64,000 nt of DNA from an uncultured Sphingomonadaceae bacterium (GCA_947503245.1 CANNCV010000001.1:867501-931500); one strand, 5' to 3'. Counted from the first letter of the stretch, positions 1 through 9,587 are shown. Program-made: numbers and translations. Notes: generated by a model from the sequence alone, not told the origin.

Positions 1-712
1 CTTCTTCGCCGTCTTCGGGTTCTTCCTGCTCGTCTTCACCCTCGGCATCGCCGTCTTGATCGTCGCCCTCTTCTTCGTCAAACTGGCCTTCGCTCAGTTC
101 AAGACTTGTCAGCAGGTTCTGCAATATATCGGCAAAACCGCGCTGATCGCCTAGTTGATCCAGCAATGAATCCATATCATCGCCAGCACGCTCTTCGACC
201 CATTGGCGCACTAGCTCTACGCCATCTTGGCATCGTTCTGGTATTGGCCGACCAGTCAAACGTTCACGCGCGATCAGCGATACAGCTGTAGAGAGTGGTA
301 CTTCGTCGCGCTGTGTTGCGCGTGAAATGGGGTCGCTGCGCATGCGCATCTCCAGCGCAGCATCCAGATTATCGCCCAGGCCCGGCATTGCCTGGCCACC
401 CAGCACCTCATAACGCAGTTGTTCCATTGCGTCATAAACGGCGCGAGCAACGGCTTCATGCGGGGCCTTGGCATTGTGCAAAGAGGCATCATGGTGCCGC
501 AATTTAAGCGCATAAAGATCAGAATATCCCCGCGCCTGCGCCACTTGATCGGCTGGCAGGTCGCGCTGCGGCATCGGCACTTTCATTTTGCTGCCCGAAT
601 GGGATGGCGGGTCAGCCGTGAAGGCAAGCTCCACCTCATCCTCATGCGATATTGCCCGGGCAGTACCAGCCAACACAGTTTTAAAGTCATCAATGGGGGT
701 GCGTTCAGTCAT
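1..712 (-). CDS. cobT: Cobaltochelatase subunit CobT, N-terminal part (cut by window edge)
   Basis: At least 237 residues are readable on the minus strand from an ATG at 712, and the frame runs off the left edge with no stop. The start reads MTERTPIDDFK. The part seen has the CobT N-terminal domain (Met/Arg-rich segment around GGQAMPGLGDNL) and then a strongly acidic stretch of Glu/Asp/Gln that runs to the edge, as CobT proteins have before their C-terminal VWA domain. CobT works with the AAA+ subunit CobS and the large subunit CobN to insert cobalt into hydrogenobyrinic acid diamide in aerobic B12 synthesis. A cobS gene lies about 2.2 kb away on the same strand (2929-3918), with two same-strand genes and one opposite-strand gene between. 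No cobN is in the window. The identification rests on the acidic linker plus the cobS neighbour; the VWA domain lies outside the window. Confidence 0.85.
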   Translation of the reverse strand, partial: MTERTPIDDFKTVLAGTARAISHEDEVELAFTADPPSHSGSKMKVPMPQRDLPADQVAQARGYSDLYALKLRHHDASLHNAKAPHEAVARAVYDAMEQLRYEVLGGQAMPGLGDNLDAALEMRMRSDPISRATQRDEVPLSTAVSLIARERLTGRPIPERCQDGVELVRQWVEERAGDDMDSLLDQLGDQRGFADILQNLLTSLELSEGQFDEEEGDDQDGDAEGEDEQEEPEDGEE

Positions 713-778
713 AGCTGTTTACATATGCATCGCCGCGCTATTAGCATAGCGCTAATTTTACTCTTGGAGAGCAAATTC

Positions 779-1210
779 ATGGTTGGTGCATTGGTCAAAA
801 GGGTTGCCGAGCAAGTGCAACTGATAAAGGGCAATATTGGTGACCCCAATAAATTGACCCAGCGCGAATATGAAGCATCGCTTAATGCACTTAATATATT
901 CTTTGGCGCGATTATCGGCGTTAGTTTGGGCAATATCGAAGCCATGTCTGTGGAAGACTATGTCGTGTTGTTGCTTGCGACGGCGACCATAGTTTCTACG
1001 ATATTGATCGTCAGCTATAGCCATAGGCGGATTTGGAACATGATGATGATGTTTAGTTTGCTGGGCCTTGCATGGTATGTTGATATTTATAAAGTTAAAG
1101 GAATCGATATTGATTTTCCGGAAAAATTGTTGCCGACATTGTCTGTATGGGCGGGGTTGGCAGTCTTGCTGGAGTTTACAGAAAAAACTCCTGAACCAGA
1201 TGCAGAATGA
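779..1210 (+). CDS. Small integral membrane protein of unknown function
   Basis: I do not recognise this 143-residue protein. The chosen ATG at 779 has TTGGAGAG just upstream; an open frame extends further upstream but would run antisense through cobT. After a soluble stretch of about 45 residues rich in Lys/Gln/Glu, there are three or four hydrophobic helices: near residues 42-62 (AIIGVSLGNI), 65-88 (VVLLLATATIVSTILIV), 91-108 (MMMMFSLLGLAWYV) and 120-135. The tail is acidic. The pattern fits an inner-membrane protein with a cytoplasmic N-terminus. It is divergent from cobT (66 bp apart) and its end faces the end of the sulfotransferase-like gene 11 bp away. Confidence 0.7.
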   Translation: MVGALVKRVAEQVQLIKGNIGDPNKLTQREYEASLNALNIFFGAIIGVSLGNIEAMSVEDYVVLLLATATIVSTILIVSYSHRRIWNMMMMFSLLGLAWYVDIYKVKGIDIDFPEKLLPTLSVWAGLAVLLEFTEKTPEPDAE

Positions 1211-1221
1211 CGGATGTGATA

Positions 1222-1977
1222 TCAGGCCTTAAGTCTGTGCTGCGATAGTTTTTCATAATAAGGCAATGCCAGACGTGCAATATTAGCATAATCGCCTGAT
1301 AACACAGGCAGATCGCGAGTCTTATCTTTGGACGGGGGGGTAAAGCCGGTACTGTCTATCACCGCATTATACCAATGGCGCGCCCAGACCCCGTCTTGTG
1401 GATGATAACCTGTCGGCCAGCTGAGCATTTCGCCGCTATATTGCATGCCCCACGCGCTGCATAAAGCTGCCAAAACCCCGCCCGGGTTGAGCAGAACATC
1501 ATCGCTGTCAATCACTATGGGCGGCTGACCCAAATCCTTCGTCACATGGTCAAACAATTCGGCCTGTTGCACAAAGCCGATAGCCTCTAGCGATGCACTT
1601 TCCATTTTATGGGCATAAGAGGCCAGAACACGGGCCGGATGCCGGATTAAAAAGGCGTGACGGACGGTGCTCATCCAGTTGCGATCTATGCCATCGACCA
1701 TATGATGACACATATGCTTTTGGTAAAATATGGGTGCAGGGGCAGGGGCTTTGATCAGCATATTGATGATCGCTTCAGGGTCCGTCTCATGGGCTGCCAA
1801 TATTGCATCACGCATCGGGTGATCTAAGCCAGTGATCGCCAGAAATGCCGCATAAAATGGCTCATCAACCACATATGTATCATCGCGTGCGCCAAAGCTG
1901 CGCATCATTGCGGTCGACAGATTGCGCGGGCCTGACCAAAGAGCGATGCGCAGCGGGGTAGCAAATTTAGCGTTCAT
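1222..1977 (-). CDS. Sulfotransferase-like P-loop protein
   Basis: This 251-residue protein has near its N-terminus the pattern LWSGPRNLSTAMMRSF, which matches the 5'-phosphosulfate-binding loop of sulfotransferase-like proteins. Later positions such as FLIRHPARVLASY (about residues 111-123) match the 3'-phosphate-binding Arg/Ser segment of the same fold. An ATG at 1977 is used here; a GTG one codon earlier is also possible. It starts 9 bp after the stop of the aminotransferase gene at 1987-2913, so the two are probably co-transcribed. The same two domains are fused in plant BCAT-like proteins, which supports a joint role. The substrate is unknown, and sulfotransfer itself is not proven by these motifs. 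Confidence 0.75.
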   Translation of the reverse strand: MNAKFATPLRIALWSGPRNLSTAMMRSFGARDDTYVVDEPFYAAFLAITGLDHPMRDAILAAHETDPEAIINMLIKAPAPAPIFYQKHMCHHMVDGIDRNWMSTVRHAFLIRHPARVLASYAHKMESASLEAIGFVQQAELFDHVTKDLGQPPIVIDSDDVLLNPGGVLAALCSAWGMQYSGEMLSWPTGYHPQDGVWARHWYNAVIDSTGFTPPSKDKTRDLPVLSGDYANIARLALPYYEKLSQHRLKA

Positions 1978-1986
1978 CACCGCCGC

Positions 1987-2913
1987 CTAGGTAATGGGCG
2001 TCAGACTATTGCGCACCAGCTCTTTATACAAAGCAGAGATGCGCTGTGAAACCGGGCCATTCAGCGTTTCAATAGCGCGGCCATCGACTTCGCGAATAGG
2101 GCTGACACCAGCAAAAGTGCCAGTCAAAAATGCTTCATCTGCTGAATAGACATCGAAGAGAGAGAAGCGCTTTTCAAATACCGGGATATTGGCCTCTCGG
2201 CAAACACGGATAATGTTGCCGCGTGTAATACCGCCCAGACAATATTCTGGTGGAGAGGTCCAGACTTCCCCATCGCGCACTATGAAGAAATGGGTGGAGT
2301 TGCAGGTCGCGACAAAGCCATCAGGGTCCAGCATCAGCGCCTCATCCGCGCCTGCTTCATCCGCCTGAATACAGGCCAATATGCAATTTAGCTTGGAGTG
2401 GGAGTTGAGCTTTTGATCCTGCTCCGCCGGCCCGGTGCGGCGAACATGCACAGTGAACAATTTTTGCCCGCGTTCAATGACTTGCGCTACAGGCGCCTTA
2501 TATTCGGGGATGATCACAATGGTTGGCTTACCAATGGTAAATCGCGGCCCCTGATAAGGCGTTTTCTTGATACCGCGTGTTACCATCAGGCGAATATGCA
2601 CGCCGTCTGTCATGCCATTAGCGTTTAGACAGTCAAACAGCCTTTGGGTCAGTTCTTCAGGGCTAAGGCCAATATCCATGGCAATAGCTTTCGCCCCGGC
2701 ATAAAGACGTTTCAAATGCACGTCCAAAAAGGCTATGCCGCCATTGCTAACGCGCAGTCCTTCCCATACGCCATCACCCAAAATATAACCTGATTCAAAG
2801 ACCGAAACACTCGCCTCATCGCGGTGCTTCAACTCGCCATTCACTGACACCAATATATCGGCATTGCGCAGATCATCGGCATAATCATGCACGCCATGAG
2901 GCTCTTGGGTCAT
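1987..2913 (-). CDS. PLP-dependent class IV aminotransferase (branched-chain/D-amino-acid type)
   Basis: This 308-residue protein matches fold-type IV transaminases such as IlvE and D-alanine aminotransferase. The N-terminal part has SGYILGDGVWEGLRV, and a later Lys in LNSHSKLNCI is the expected Schiff-base lysine. ADEALMLD, then TRGNIIRVCRE and EAFLTGTFAGVSPI, are the typical phosphate-binding and substrate-facing segments. The reaction is amino transfer between an amino acid and a 2-oxo acid in the cytoplasm. The side-chain preference cannot be read from the sequence, so ilvE is not assigned. It lies 15 bp after cobS and 9 bp before the sulfotransferase-like gene, all leftward. Confidence 0.88.
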   Translation of the reverse strand: MTQEPHGVHDYADDLRNADILVSVNGELKHRDEASVSVFESGYILGDGVWEGLRVSNGGIAFLDVHLKRLYAGAKAIAMDIGLSPEELTQRLFDCLNANGMTDGVHIRLMVTRGIKKTPYQGPRFTIGKPTIVIIPEYKAPVAQVIERGQKLFTVHVRRTGPAEQDQKLNSHSKLNCILACIQADEAGADEALMLDPDGFVATCNSTHFFIVRDGEVWTSPPEYCLGGITRGNIIRVCREANIPVFEKRFSLFDVYSADEAFLTGTFAGVSPIREVDGRAIETLNGPVSQRISALYKELVRNSLTPIT

Positions 2914-2928
2914 ATGCGCTCGCTCCTA

Positions 2929-3918
2929 TCAGCCGCCGATTATGCTCTCCGGCAAATCTTCGCCAAAGACACGCTGATAATATTCAGCGACCAACATGCG
3001 TTCGGCTTCATCACATTTGTTCAGGAAGGTCATGCGGAAGGCAAAGCCGATATTGTTAAATATAGCATGGTTTTGCGCCCAGCTGATCACCGTACGCGGG
3101 CTCATCACGGTGGAGATATCGCCATTGATAAAGCCCTGACGTGACAGATCGGCAACCATCACCATCTTGTCGACAATCGCTGGGTCCGTCTCACCCACTT
3201 TGGACAGGATGACTTTGGCCTCTGTCTCGGCGGGCAGATAATTCAGAGTGCAGACAATGTTCCACCGGTCCATCTGGCCTTGGTTGATCTGGTGCGTGCC
3301 GTGATACAGGCCGCTGGTGTCACCCAAGCCAACAGTGTTTGCGGTGGCAAACAGGCGGAAATAAGGGTGCGGGCGGATCACGCGGTTTTGGTCGAGCAGG
3401 GTTAGCTTGCCCTCAGTCTCCAGCACGCGCTGAATAACAAACATCACATCGGGGCGGCCTGCATCATATTCGTCAAACACCAGAGCGGTTGGCGTTTGCA
3501 ATGCCCATGGCAGCAAGCCCTCGCGAAACTCTGTAATCTGTTTGCCATCGCGCAGCACAATGGCATCACGGCCGACAAGATCAATCCGGCTGATATGCGC
3601 ATCAAGGTTGATACGGATGCAGGGCCAGTTCAGCTTGGCCGCGACTTGTTCAATATGGGTGGATTTGCCCGTGCCATGATAGCCCTGGATCATCACGCGG
3701 CGATTATGGGCAAAGCCTGCACATATGGCCAAGGTGGTTTCCGGGTCGAACACATAGCCCGGATCAGCATCAGGCACGCGCTCATCAGCTTCTGAAAAGG
3801 CGGGAATTTCAATATCCGTATCAATGCCGAACATTTCACGCGCGCTGACCATTTTGTCAGGTGTGTCCATAATGGTCGTGCCTTCGGTGCCGGCAGAAAT
3901 ATTGGGAATATCAGTCAT
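2929..3918 (-). CDS. cobS: Cobaltochelatase AAA+ subunit CobS
   Basis: This 329-residue AAA+ ATPase has a Walker A motif GYHGTGKST (about residues 78-86), a Walker B region [11 protein letters not shown] (about 144-154) and a sensor-like [11 protein letters not shown]. These match MoxR-like CobS. The start of the mature sequence carries the short CobS N-terminal motif with REMFGID. CobS hydrolyses ATP in the CobN-CobS-CobT complex that chelates cobalt during aerobic cobalamin synthesis. In Sphingomonadales cobS and cobT lie close together, as here. The aminotransferase follows 15 bp downstream. The length is typical of the family. Confidence 0.93.
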   Translation of the reverse strand: MTDIPNISAGTEGTTIMDTPDKMVSAREMFGIDTDIEIPAFSEADERVPDADPGYVFDPETTLAICAGFAHNRRVMIQGYHGTGKSTHIEQVAAKLNWPCIRINLDAHISRIDLVGRDAIVLRDGKQITEFREGLLPWALQTPTALVFDEYDAGRPDVMFVIQRVLETEGKLTLLDQNRVIRPHPYFRLFATANTVGLGDTSGLYHGTHQINQGQMDRWNIVCTLNYLPAETEAKVILSKVGETDPAIVDKMVMVADLSRQGFINGDISTVMSPRTVISWAQNHAIFNNIGFAFRMTFLNKCDEAERMLVAEYYQRVFGEDLPESIIGG

Positions 3919-4061
3919 GCATTATATCCAAGCGGTTTTGATTTGAAACGGGTCATAATCGGTAAAAGCGGTATGTGTCGAGAGCGAGTTTATAATCGGC
4001 GGTGATTTTGATGGTTGGTGTGCATCGCAATCTGCATATTTGTAACTGACCTTCGCATCTG

Positions 4062-4700
4062 TCATTTGGCTTTTGGGCCCAATATCCCGGCATCGCGCAA
4101 CACTTGCCGGGCATCAATCACAGCCTGCAATTTTTTCTCATGGCTGCGGTCACCGCCATTGCGATCAGGGTGGTATTGCCGCACCAATGTTGAATAGCGG
4201 CGGCGGATAGTCGGCGTGTCGGCTTTATCGTCTAGACCAAGCGTTTTCAGCGCCTTCATAATGGCAGGGGCATATTTGGGTGCATTGGGCTGGCCAGTGC
4301 CTGCTTGTGAACGCTGTTTCAAATTATCCTTAAAACGCGCGCCTATGGCATCCAGTGGATCCTGAAAATTTGCCCATGCCGGCGTATCAACCGGTGCACT
4401 GGCAAAAGCGCGGGTCTCACGTTCCCATCCGCTATGTGGGCGCTGTGCTTCGTAAATTTCATCAGGGCTCATGCCCGCAAAATAATTATAACCGGCGTTA
4501 AACATGCGGATATGTTCAAGGCAAAACCAGCGCCATTCGCCAGGGCCATCATAGCGCGATTGGCCAGAGGCTGACTCCAGCGGCGGCGCGCGAAACTCTC
4601 CGCTTTCCGGGCATGTGGGCCAGTCGCAGCGTTGCTGTGCATCTTCATAACGCCCATGAAAGCGCGCACTGGTGCGTTTTGACTTCGCGCCATCAGCCAT
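4062..4700 (-). CDS. C-terminal J-domain protein (DnaJ-like)
   Basis: This protein of 212 residues has a J-domain at its C-terminus (about residues 150-205), with LGLDDKADTPTIRRRY, the HPD tripeptide in VRQYHPDRNGGD, and a final helix ending RDAGIL. The HPD motif is what stimulates Hsp70 ATPase activity. The N-terminal part has CDWPTCPESGEFRAP and CLEHIRMFNAGYNYFAGMS, with Cys and His that could bind a metal. This build (N-terminal Cys/His part plus C-terminal J-domain) is common in alphaproteobacteria as a DnaJ-domain protein of undefined client. It is divergent from bolA, 63 bp apart. Confidence 0.85.
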   Translation of the reverse strand: MADGAKSKRTSARFHGRYEDAQQRCDWPTCPESGEFRAPPLESASGQSRYDGPGEWRWFCLEHIRMFNAGYNYFAGMSPDEIYEAQRPHSGWERETRAFASAPVDTPAWANFQDPLDAIGARFKDNLKQRSQAGTGQPNAPKYAPAIMKALKTLGLDDKADTPTIRRRYSTLVRQYHPDRNGGDRSHEKKLQAVIDARQVLRDAGILGPKAK

Positions 4701-4763
4701 GGCGTATGCGCCGCATGTTTAAGGGGGTTCTGTTTCGCATCAAGACCAGCCATATAGGGTGGC

Positions 4764-5060
4764 ATGAGTACAGAATCAAAGGGGGCTGAAAAAGGCTCCG
4801 TCGCCAAAGAGATGGAAGAATTGCTGGTCGCGGCCTTTGCGCCTGAACGGCTGGAGATTATCAACGATAGCGCGCGCCATCGCGGGCATAGCGGGGATGA
4901 CGGCAGCGGCGAATCGCACTTCACCATCATTATAGACAGCGCAGCCTTTGAAGGCGTGTCGCGCGTGATGCGCCAGCGTATGGTCAATAAGGCGTTGGGC
5001 GATATTCCCGGCGACCGCGTCCATGCGCTCAGCATTAAGGCGAATGTGCCCAATGCCTAA
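4764..5060 (+). CDS. BolA family protein
   Basis: This 98-residue protein fits the BolA fold: an N-terminal helix (KEMEELLVAAFAPERLEIIND), a central FTIIIDSAAFEGVSRVMRQRMV and an end VHALSIKANVPNA. BolA proteins work with monothiol glutaredoxins in iron-sulfur cluster trafficking and iron sensing. The His in HRGHSG and that in the C-terminal VHAL match family ligand positions. The stop overlaps the start of the cupin gene by 8 bases, so they are probably translationally linked. No glutaredoxin gene lies in the window. Confidence 0.9.
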   Translation: MSTESKGAEKGSVAKEMEELLVAAFAPERLEIINDSARHRGHSGDDGSGESHFTIIIDSAAFEGVSRVMRQRMVNKALGDIPGDRVHALSIKANVPNA

Positions 5061-5439
5061 TATACCTGAGAAAGTTTCGCTTCACGATGCCTTTGCCTCG
5101 TTCAGCGAATATTGGCAGCCGCATCTGGCGGGGCAGGTGAATGAGACCGCGATTAAGCTGGCCAAATTACAGGGCGCATTTGACTGGCACCATCATAAGG
5201 AAGAGGATGAGCTGTTTCTGGTCATTAAGGGGCGGCTGAGAATGCGTATGCGTGATGGTGCAGACGAGTGCGCGCCAGTTGATCTGGACGAAGGCGAGAT
5301 GCTGATCGTTCCGGCGGGTATGGAGCATAAGCCGGAGACGCTGAGCGACGAGTGCCATGTGCTGCTGGTTGAACCAAATAGCACGCGCAATACAGGGGAA
5401 GCTGTGACCGAGCGGACTGTCACGGTAAAAGCGTTATGA
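5053..5439 (+). CDS. Small cupin-domain protein
   Basis: This 128-residue single-domain cupin has the metal-binding pattern FDWHHHKEEDELFLVIKG in the first cupin motif and GMEHKPET in the second. The likely metal ligands are the two His and Glu of HHHKEEDE plus the His of MEHKP. The start at 5053 overlaps the end of bolA by 8 bases; an upstream in-frame ATG at 5044 is possible. Its stop overlaps the next gene's start (ATGA at 5436-5439). Small cupins of this type are common and their substrates are not predictable. It is probably cytoplasmic, as no signal peptide is seen. Confidence 0.85.
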   Translation: MPNIPEKVSLHDAFASFSEYWQPHLAGQVNETAIKLAKLQGAFDWHHHKEEDELFLVIKGRLRMRMRDGADECAPVDLDEGEMLIVPAGMEHKPETLSDECHVLLVEPNSTRNTGEAVTERTVTVKAL

Positions 5440-6356
5440 GCCATGAGGTGAGCTGCGAGAATCTTCACTTTGCGTTGCACCGTGTCGCTCTGTCCACCGG
5501 CGTCACTTTGGAAGTGGCAATTGAAGGCCCAGAGGACGCACCGCCTTTGATTATGCTGCATGGCTTTCCTGAAAGCCACCGCACATGGCGGCACCAAATT
5601 GCGCATTTTGCGAAAACTCACCGTGTTATTGCGCCCAATCAGCGCGGCTATTGCGGATCAGACAAGCCAGCGGGTGTGGCTGAATATAGCGTGCAAAAAC
5701 TGGTCGGCGATGTTGTGGCGCTGGCTGATGCTCTGGGCATCGATCAATTTGTGCTGGCGGGGCATGATTGGGGCGGTGCCGGTGCATGGGCCATAGCGTT
5801 GACGCATCCTGAACGTGTATCACAGCTTATCATTGCCAATGCGCCGCATCCTTATACCTATCAAAAGGCGATCTATACCGATATGGATCAGCGCGCCGCG
5901 ACGCAATATATCACGGCGTTTCGCGGCCCGCATTTTGAAGAATATGTCGCGCAAAAAGGTTGGGAAGCCTATTATCAAGACAATTTTGCCGATCATGTTC
6001 AGACACCGATAAGCGATGATGAAAAGGCGATATATCTTGCCCAATGGCAGACGCCGGGCGCATTTACCGCGATGATAAACTGGTACCGCGCCAGCGCGAT
6101 TACCATCCCCGCAATGGATGATGACAGCCCGCCACCACCTATGGTTCAGGCCTTTCTGGATAAGCCGTTTCCTGTATTGAAAATGCCGGTGCTACTGGTC
6201 TGGGCTATGGACGATCACGCGCTACGGCCCAGTCTGCTGGAAGGGTTGGATGATTTAATTGACAATCTGACAATGGTGCCATTGTCAGGCGGGCATTTCG
6301 TCACTTGGGAAAATCATGCAGCGGTAACGGTGGCAATGGATGAATTCCTAAACTAA
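5436..6356 (+). CDS. Alpha/beta hydrolase, epoxide-hydrolase-like
   Basis: This 306-residue protein has the oxyanion motif HGFPESHRTW (about residues 42-51), the nucleophile elbow GHDWGGAGAW with Asp as nucleophile, and a C-terminal catalytic His in GGHFVTWE (about 286-293). An Asp in WAMDDHAL is the likely charge-relay acid. The Asp nucleophile and the HGxP motif fit epoxide hydrolases and haloalkane dehalogenases rather than Ser esterases. It follows the cupin with a 4-base overlap, so it ends a bolA-cupin-hydrolase run. The substrate is unknown. Confidence 0.87.
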   Translation: MSHEVSCENLHFALHRVALSTGVTLEVAIEGPEDAPPLIMLHGFPESHRTWRHQIAHFAKTHRVIAPNQRGYCGSDKPAGVAEYSVQKLVGDVVALADALGIDQFVLAGHDWGGAGAWAIALTHPERVSQLIIANAPHPYTYQKAIYTDMDQRAATQYITAFRGPHFEEYVAQKGWEAYYQDNFADHVQTPISDDEKAIYLAQWQTPGAFTAMINWYRASAITIPAMDDDSPPPPMVQAFLDKPFPVLKMPVLLVWAMDDHALRPSLLEGLDDLIDNLTMVPLSGGHFVTWENHAAVTVAMDEFLN

Positions 6357-6381
6357 CGAGTGGGTCTATCGGGGGGTTAAA

Positions 6382-7494
6382 TCAATCCTCGGCCATCCAT
6401 TTGATCCATTGGCCGTGCGCATGGGACTCTGCCAATTTGTGCCATTCCTTTCCATGCGGATCGGGCCAATAACGCACCTTTAACTCATGGCGTAATGTAT
6501 AGCGGCTGGATTCCAGCATGATCCAAGCCAGCGGCGCATCCTTGCTGGCCTGCGCGCCGGCTTTCTCCATCGCCGCGATGATGCGGTTTTGTGTGGCGTC
6601 AGGCAAATAGACCCAGACGATGGAATGCATTAAAATGCGCGTTGTGTGCGGGGCAATGGGTTTGGCCATTGCGCGCTCAACAAAATCGGCTGCGTCGCCT
6701 TGCTCCAAATGTGGCGCGGCTAGCTGTGCAGCGGCAATGGCTGCCTCCATTCGGGCAAAGCGATCGCGATTTTCAGGCCATATATAGGCCTTTAGCCGCT
6801 GTGCTTGCGCCTTATCGGTCAAATCCAGCGGCGTGAGATCGACACCGCGCAAAGAGGCGATAGATACGTTTTGCGCTGGCGGCGGCGGGCCATGCCATAG
6901 AGGCGCCAATTGCATTGCGGTATCGTCGGGACCGCTCAATGTGCCGCCCAGATTATAATGATAGCGGTCCATCATCAAATTTATGCCTGCGCTTGAGCCA
7001 ATTTCACATATCTCAAAATCATTGGGCAGGCCCTGCTTCGCCAGCCATAGCATTGCGGCCATAAAGTTGGCGGATCGCCCTGATTCATTGGTCTGCGGCG
7101 GTGTGTCCAGCCAAGGCAGCAAATCGCCATCATGCCGTTTAATCGCTTCATGGATCAGGCTGTCCGCTTGGTCCAATGCATCATTATCACCAGCATATAG
7201 CGGGTTTAGCGCAGGGTGTTTGCCTGTCAGATACAAATCATGGAACGCCGCAGCACAGCGCAGTGGCACGCCATCGGCCATAGGCTTGCCGCTCCATGCC
7301 AGAACAGCGCGGCCAAATTGGCTGTCATCACGCAAAACCTTTCTGAGTGCATCGCAGACCGCCGCGGTCAAAGGGGCGTCATTGGCTGTGCAATAGGCCA
7401 CTTGATTGGCAAAGGCCGCGCGGACACCTTCGGAGCCGGGTTGATTAAAAATATTGCTTTGCGGATCGGGTGGGAAGGCATTTGGTGCTGTCAT
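6382..7494 (-). CDS. DUF2332 family protein
   Basis: This 370-residue protein belongs to the DUF2332 family by its overall pattern: ANQVAYCTANDAPLTAAVCDAL near the start, FEICEIGSSAGINLMMDRY in the middle (about residues 159-177), and HSIVWVYLPD later. The glycine-rich EIGSSAGINL looks like an S-adenosylmethionine- or nucleotide-binding loop of a methyltransferase-like fold, but that is inference. No signal peptide is seen. It stands alone, leftward, with its end facing the epoxide-hydrolase-like gene and its start facing hisG. Confidence 0.8.
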   Translation of the reverse strand: MTAPNAFPPDPQSNIFNQPGSEGVRAAFANQVAYCTANDAPLTAAVCDALRKVLRDDSQFGRAVLAWSGKPMADGVPLRCAAAFHDLYLTGKHPALNPLYAGDNDALDQADSLIHEAIKRHDGDLLPWLDTPPQTNESGRSANFMAAMLWLAKQGLPNDFEICEIGSSAGINLMMDRYHYNLGGTLSGPDDTAMQLAPLWHGPPPPAQNVSIASLRGVDLTPLDLTDKAQAQRLKAYIWPENRDRFARMEAAIAAAQLAAPHLEQGDAADFVERAMAKPIAPHTTRILMHSIVWVYLPDATQNRIIAAMEKAGAQASKDAPLAWIMLESSRYTLRHELKVRYWPDPHGKEWHKLAESHAHGQWIKWMAED

Positions 7495-7620
7495 AATATC
7501 GACTTATCAGAAATTCTTCCATGTGTCTGCATATCGCCCTGCGCCTGAGTGGAAAATTAGGCGGCTATGTGGGTGTTTGCGTCATTGCTCTTTTGGCTAG
7601 CAGCACCTAAATGATGGCGC

Positions 7621-8298
7621 ATGCAAAACCGACTTATCTTTGCTGTGCCCAAAGGGCGCATATTAGACGACGCGCTGCCCTTGCTGGAGCGTGCGGGCGT
7701 TAAACCGGAACCGGGCTTTTTTGACAAGAGCAACCGGTCCTTGCGCTTTGCCACCAACCGCGACGATATGGATATCATCCGTGTGCGCGCCTTTGATGTT
7801 GCGACATTTGTTGCCTATGGCGCGGCGCATATGGGCATTGTCGGTTCTGATGTGATTGATGAATTTGATTATGCTGATCTTTATGCGCCGGTTGACCTAG
7901 ACTTTGGCCATTGCCGATTGTCCGTGGCGGAGCCTAAGGGGCAGAATATGGATCTGTCGCGCATGAGCCATGTTCGCGTTGCGACAAAATACCCCAATCT
8001 CACCCGCCGCTATTTCCATGATCGCGGTATTCAGGCGGAATGTGTGAAGCTGAACGGGGCTATGGAATTGGCGCCATCACTGGGTCTGGCCCACCATATT
8101 GTCGATCTGGTCGAATCAGGGCGTACATTGGTGCAAAATGGTCTGGAAGAAACCACCGAGATTATGCCGATTTCTGCACGGTTGATTGTTAACCGAGCGG
8201 CGTTGAAAACCAATCATGCCGTGCTGGCCCCGATGATCGATGCGTTTCGCAATATGGTCGCTGAACGTAAGTCCGATAAAAGCGAGAGTGCAGCATGA
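7621..8298 (+). CDS. hisG: ATP phosphoribosyltransferase, short form
   Basis: This 225-residue protein is the first enzyme of histidine synthesis, joining ATP and PRPP. It reads [19 protein letters not shown] at the start and has the PRPP-binding loop [16 protein letters not shown] (about residues 160-175). The length is that of the short-form HisG, which lacks the regulatory ACT domain and works with HisZ; no hisZ is in the window. Its stop overlaps the hisD start by 4 bases (ATGA), and hisD overlaps nusB in the same way, so the three are one operon. The short form with hisD next to it is common in alphaproteobacteria. Confidence 0.96.
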   Translation: MQNRLIFAVPKGRILDDALPLLERAGVKPEPGFFDKSNRSLRFATNRDDMDIIRVRAFDVATFVAYGAAHMGIVGSDVIDEFDYADLYAPVDLDFGHCRLSVAEPKGQNMDLSRMSHVRVATKYPNLTRRYFHDRGIQAECVKLNGAMELAPSLGLAHHIVDLVESGRTLVQNGLEETTEIMPISARLIVNRAALKTNHAVLAPMIDAFRNMVAERKSDKSESAA

Positions 8299-9587
8299 GC
8301 TTACGCCTCAACACCCTGGATCATGACTTCACAGAGCGTTTTGACCGGCTGGTGCGCGCTGACCGCGGCAATGATGGCGATGTAAAACGCGATGTGGAGA
8401 ATATCATTGCCGATGTGCGCGCACGCGGTGACATAGCATTGGCCGACTATACCACGCGCTTTGATGGTCACCATTTGTCAGAAAGTGGATGGCAAATCGG
8501 TGCTGATGCAATGCTGGCTGCCTATGATGCACTGGATGAGGAATTGCGGGCTGCGCTGCATCTCGCGGCAAAACGCATAACGGCTTATCATGAAGCCCAA
8601 AAGCCAACAGATCGTGATTATCGCGACGACATGGATATCAGGCTCGGCGCACGCTGGAGTGCAGTTGATGCGGCTGGTCTTTATGTTCCGGGGGGCAGGG
8701 CCGCTTATCCATCATCTTTATTGATGAATGCTATTCCTGCAAAGGTTGCCGGCGTAGAACGGCTAGTGGTTGCGACGCCGACGCCGGGCGGAGAGGTAAA
8801 CCCATTGGTTCTGGCTGCTGCACATATTGCCGGAGTTGATGAAGTGTGGCGCATCGGCGGTGCGCAGGCTGTTGCGGCTTTGGCCTATGGTACAGATACC
8901 ATTAAACGTGTCGATGTGATTACAGGGCCAGGCAATGCCTGGGTTGCTGAGGCCAAACGTCAGCTTTATGGCGTGGTGGGCATTGATATGGTTGCTGGCC
9001 CGTCAGAGATTGTTATCGTTGCGGATAGTAAGAATGACCCTGGCTGGATCGCCGCCGATTTGCTTAGCCAAGCAGAGCATGACCCGACCAGCCAGTCGAT
9101 TTTGTTCACAGATGATGCCGCTTTTGCAGATGCTGTCGATGATGCTGTGAAATTACAATTGGCCGAACTGGCAACAGCCAAGGTAGCGACCCAAAGCTGG
9201 GACGCTAATGGCGCGATTATTGTTACTGAAACGCTGGATGCAGCGATGCCGCTGGTCAACGCACTCGCTGCAGAGCATGTAGAACTGGCTGTGGATGATC
9301 CTGACGCTTTATATGATCAAATCCGTCACGCTGGCTCGGTATTTTTGGGGCGGCACACGCCGGAGGCTATTGGCGATTATATTGCAGGGCCAAATCATGT
9401 TTTGCCCACTGGGCGGCGCGCGCGCTTTGCCTCTGGCCTTTCCGTGCTGGACTTTATGAAACGCACCAGCTTTATCGCATTGGATGAAGCGGGTTTGGCA
9501 AAACTTGGCCCGGCAACGGCTGCATTGGCGCATGCTGAAGGTTTGCCAGCACATGCAGCCAGTATTGAAAAAAGGCAGAAATCATGA
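8295..9587 (+). CDS. hisD: Histidinol dehydrogenase
   Basis: This 430-residue protein catalyses the last two steps of histidine synthesis, NAD-dependent oxidation of histidinol to histidine with a catalytic zinc. Motifs include [13 protein letters not shown] (about residues 128-140), [28 protein letters not shown] and [11 protein letters not shown]. In the C-terminal half, the HVELAVDD and GPNHVLPTG segments carry catalytic and zinc-ligand residues. It is full length. It overlaps hisG upstream and nusB downstream by ATGA junctions, so coupled translation is likely. Confidence 0.97.
   Translation: MSLRLNTLDHDFTERFDRLVRADRGNDGDVKRDVENIIADVRARGDIALADYTTRFDGHHLSESGWQIGADAMLAAYDALDEELRAALHLAAKRITAYHEAQKPTDRDYRDDMDIRLGARWSAVDAAGLYVPGGRAAYPSSLLMNAIPAKVAGVERLVVATPTPGGEVNPLVLAAAHIAGVDEVWRIGGAQAVAALAYGTDTIKRVDVITGPGNAWVAEAKRQLYGVVGIDMVAGPSEIVIVADSKNDPGWIAADLLSQAEHDPTSQSILFTDDAAFADAVDDAVKLQLAELATAKVATQSWDANGAIIVTETLDAAMPLVNALAAEHVELAVDDPDALYDQIRHAGSVFLGRHTPEAIGDYIAGPNHVLPTGRRARFASGLSVLDFMKRTSFIALDEAGLAKLGPATAALAHAEGLPAHAASIEKRQKS

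Noticed and set aside
419-778. Extended start for the membrane protein at 779-1210
   Set aside because: The upstream extension runs antisense through the start of cobT and has a composition unlike the rest. The ATG at 779 has a good ribosome-binding site.
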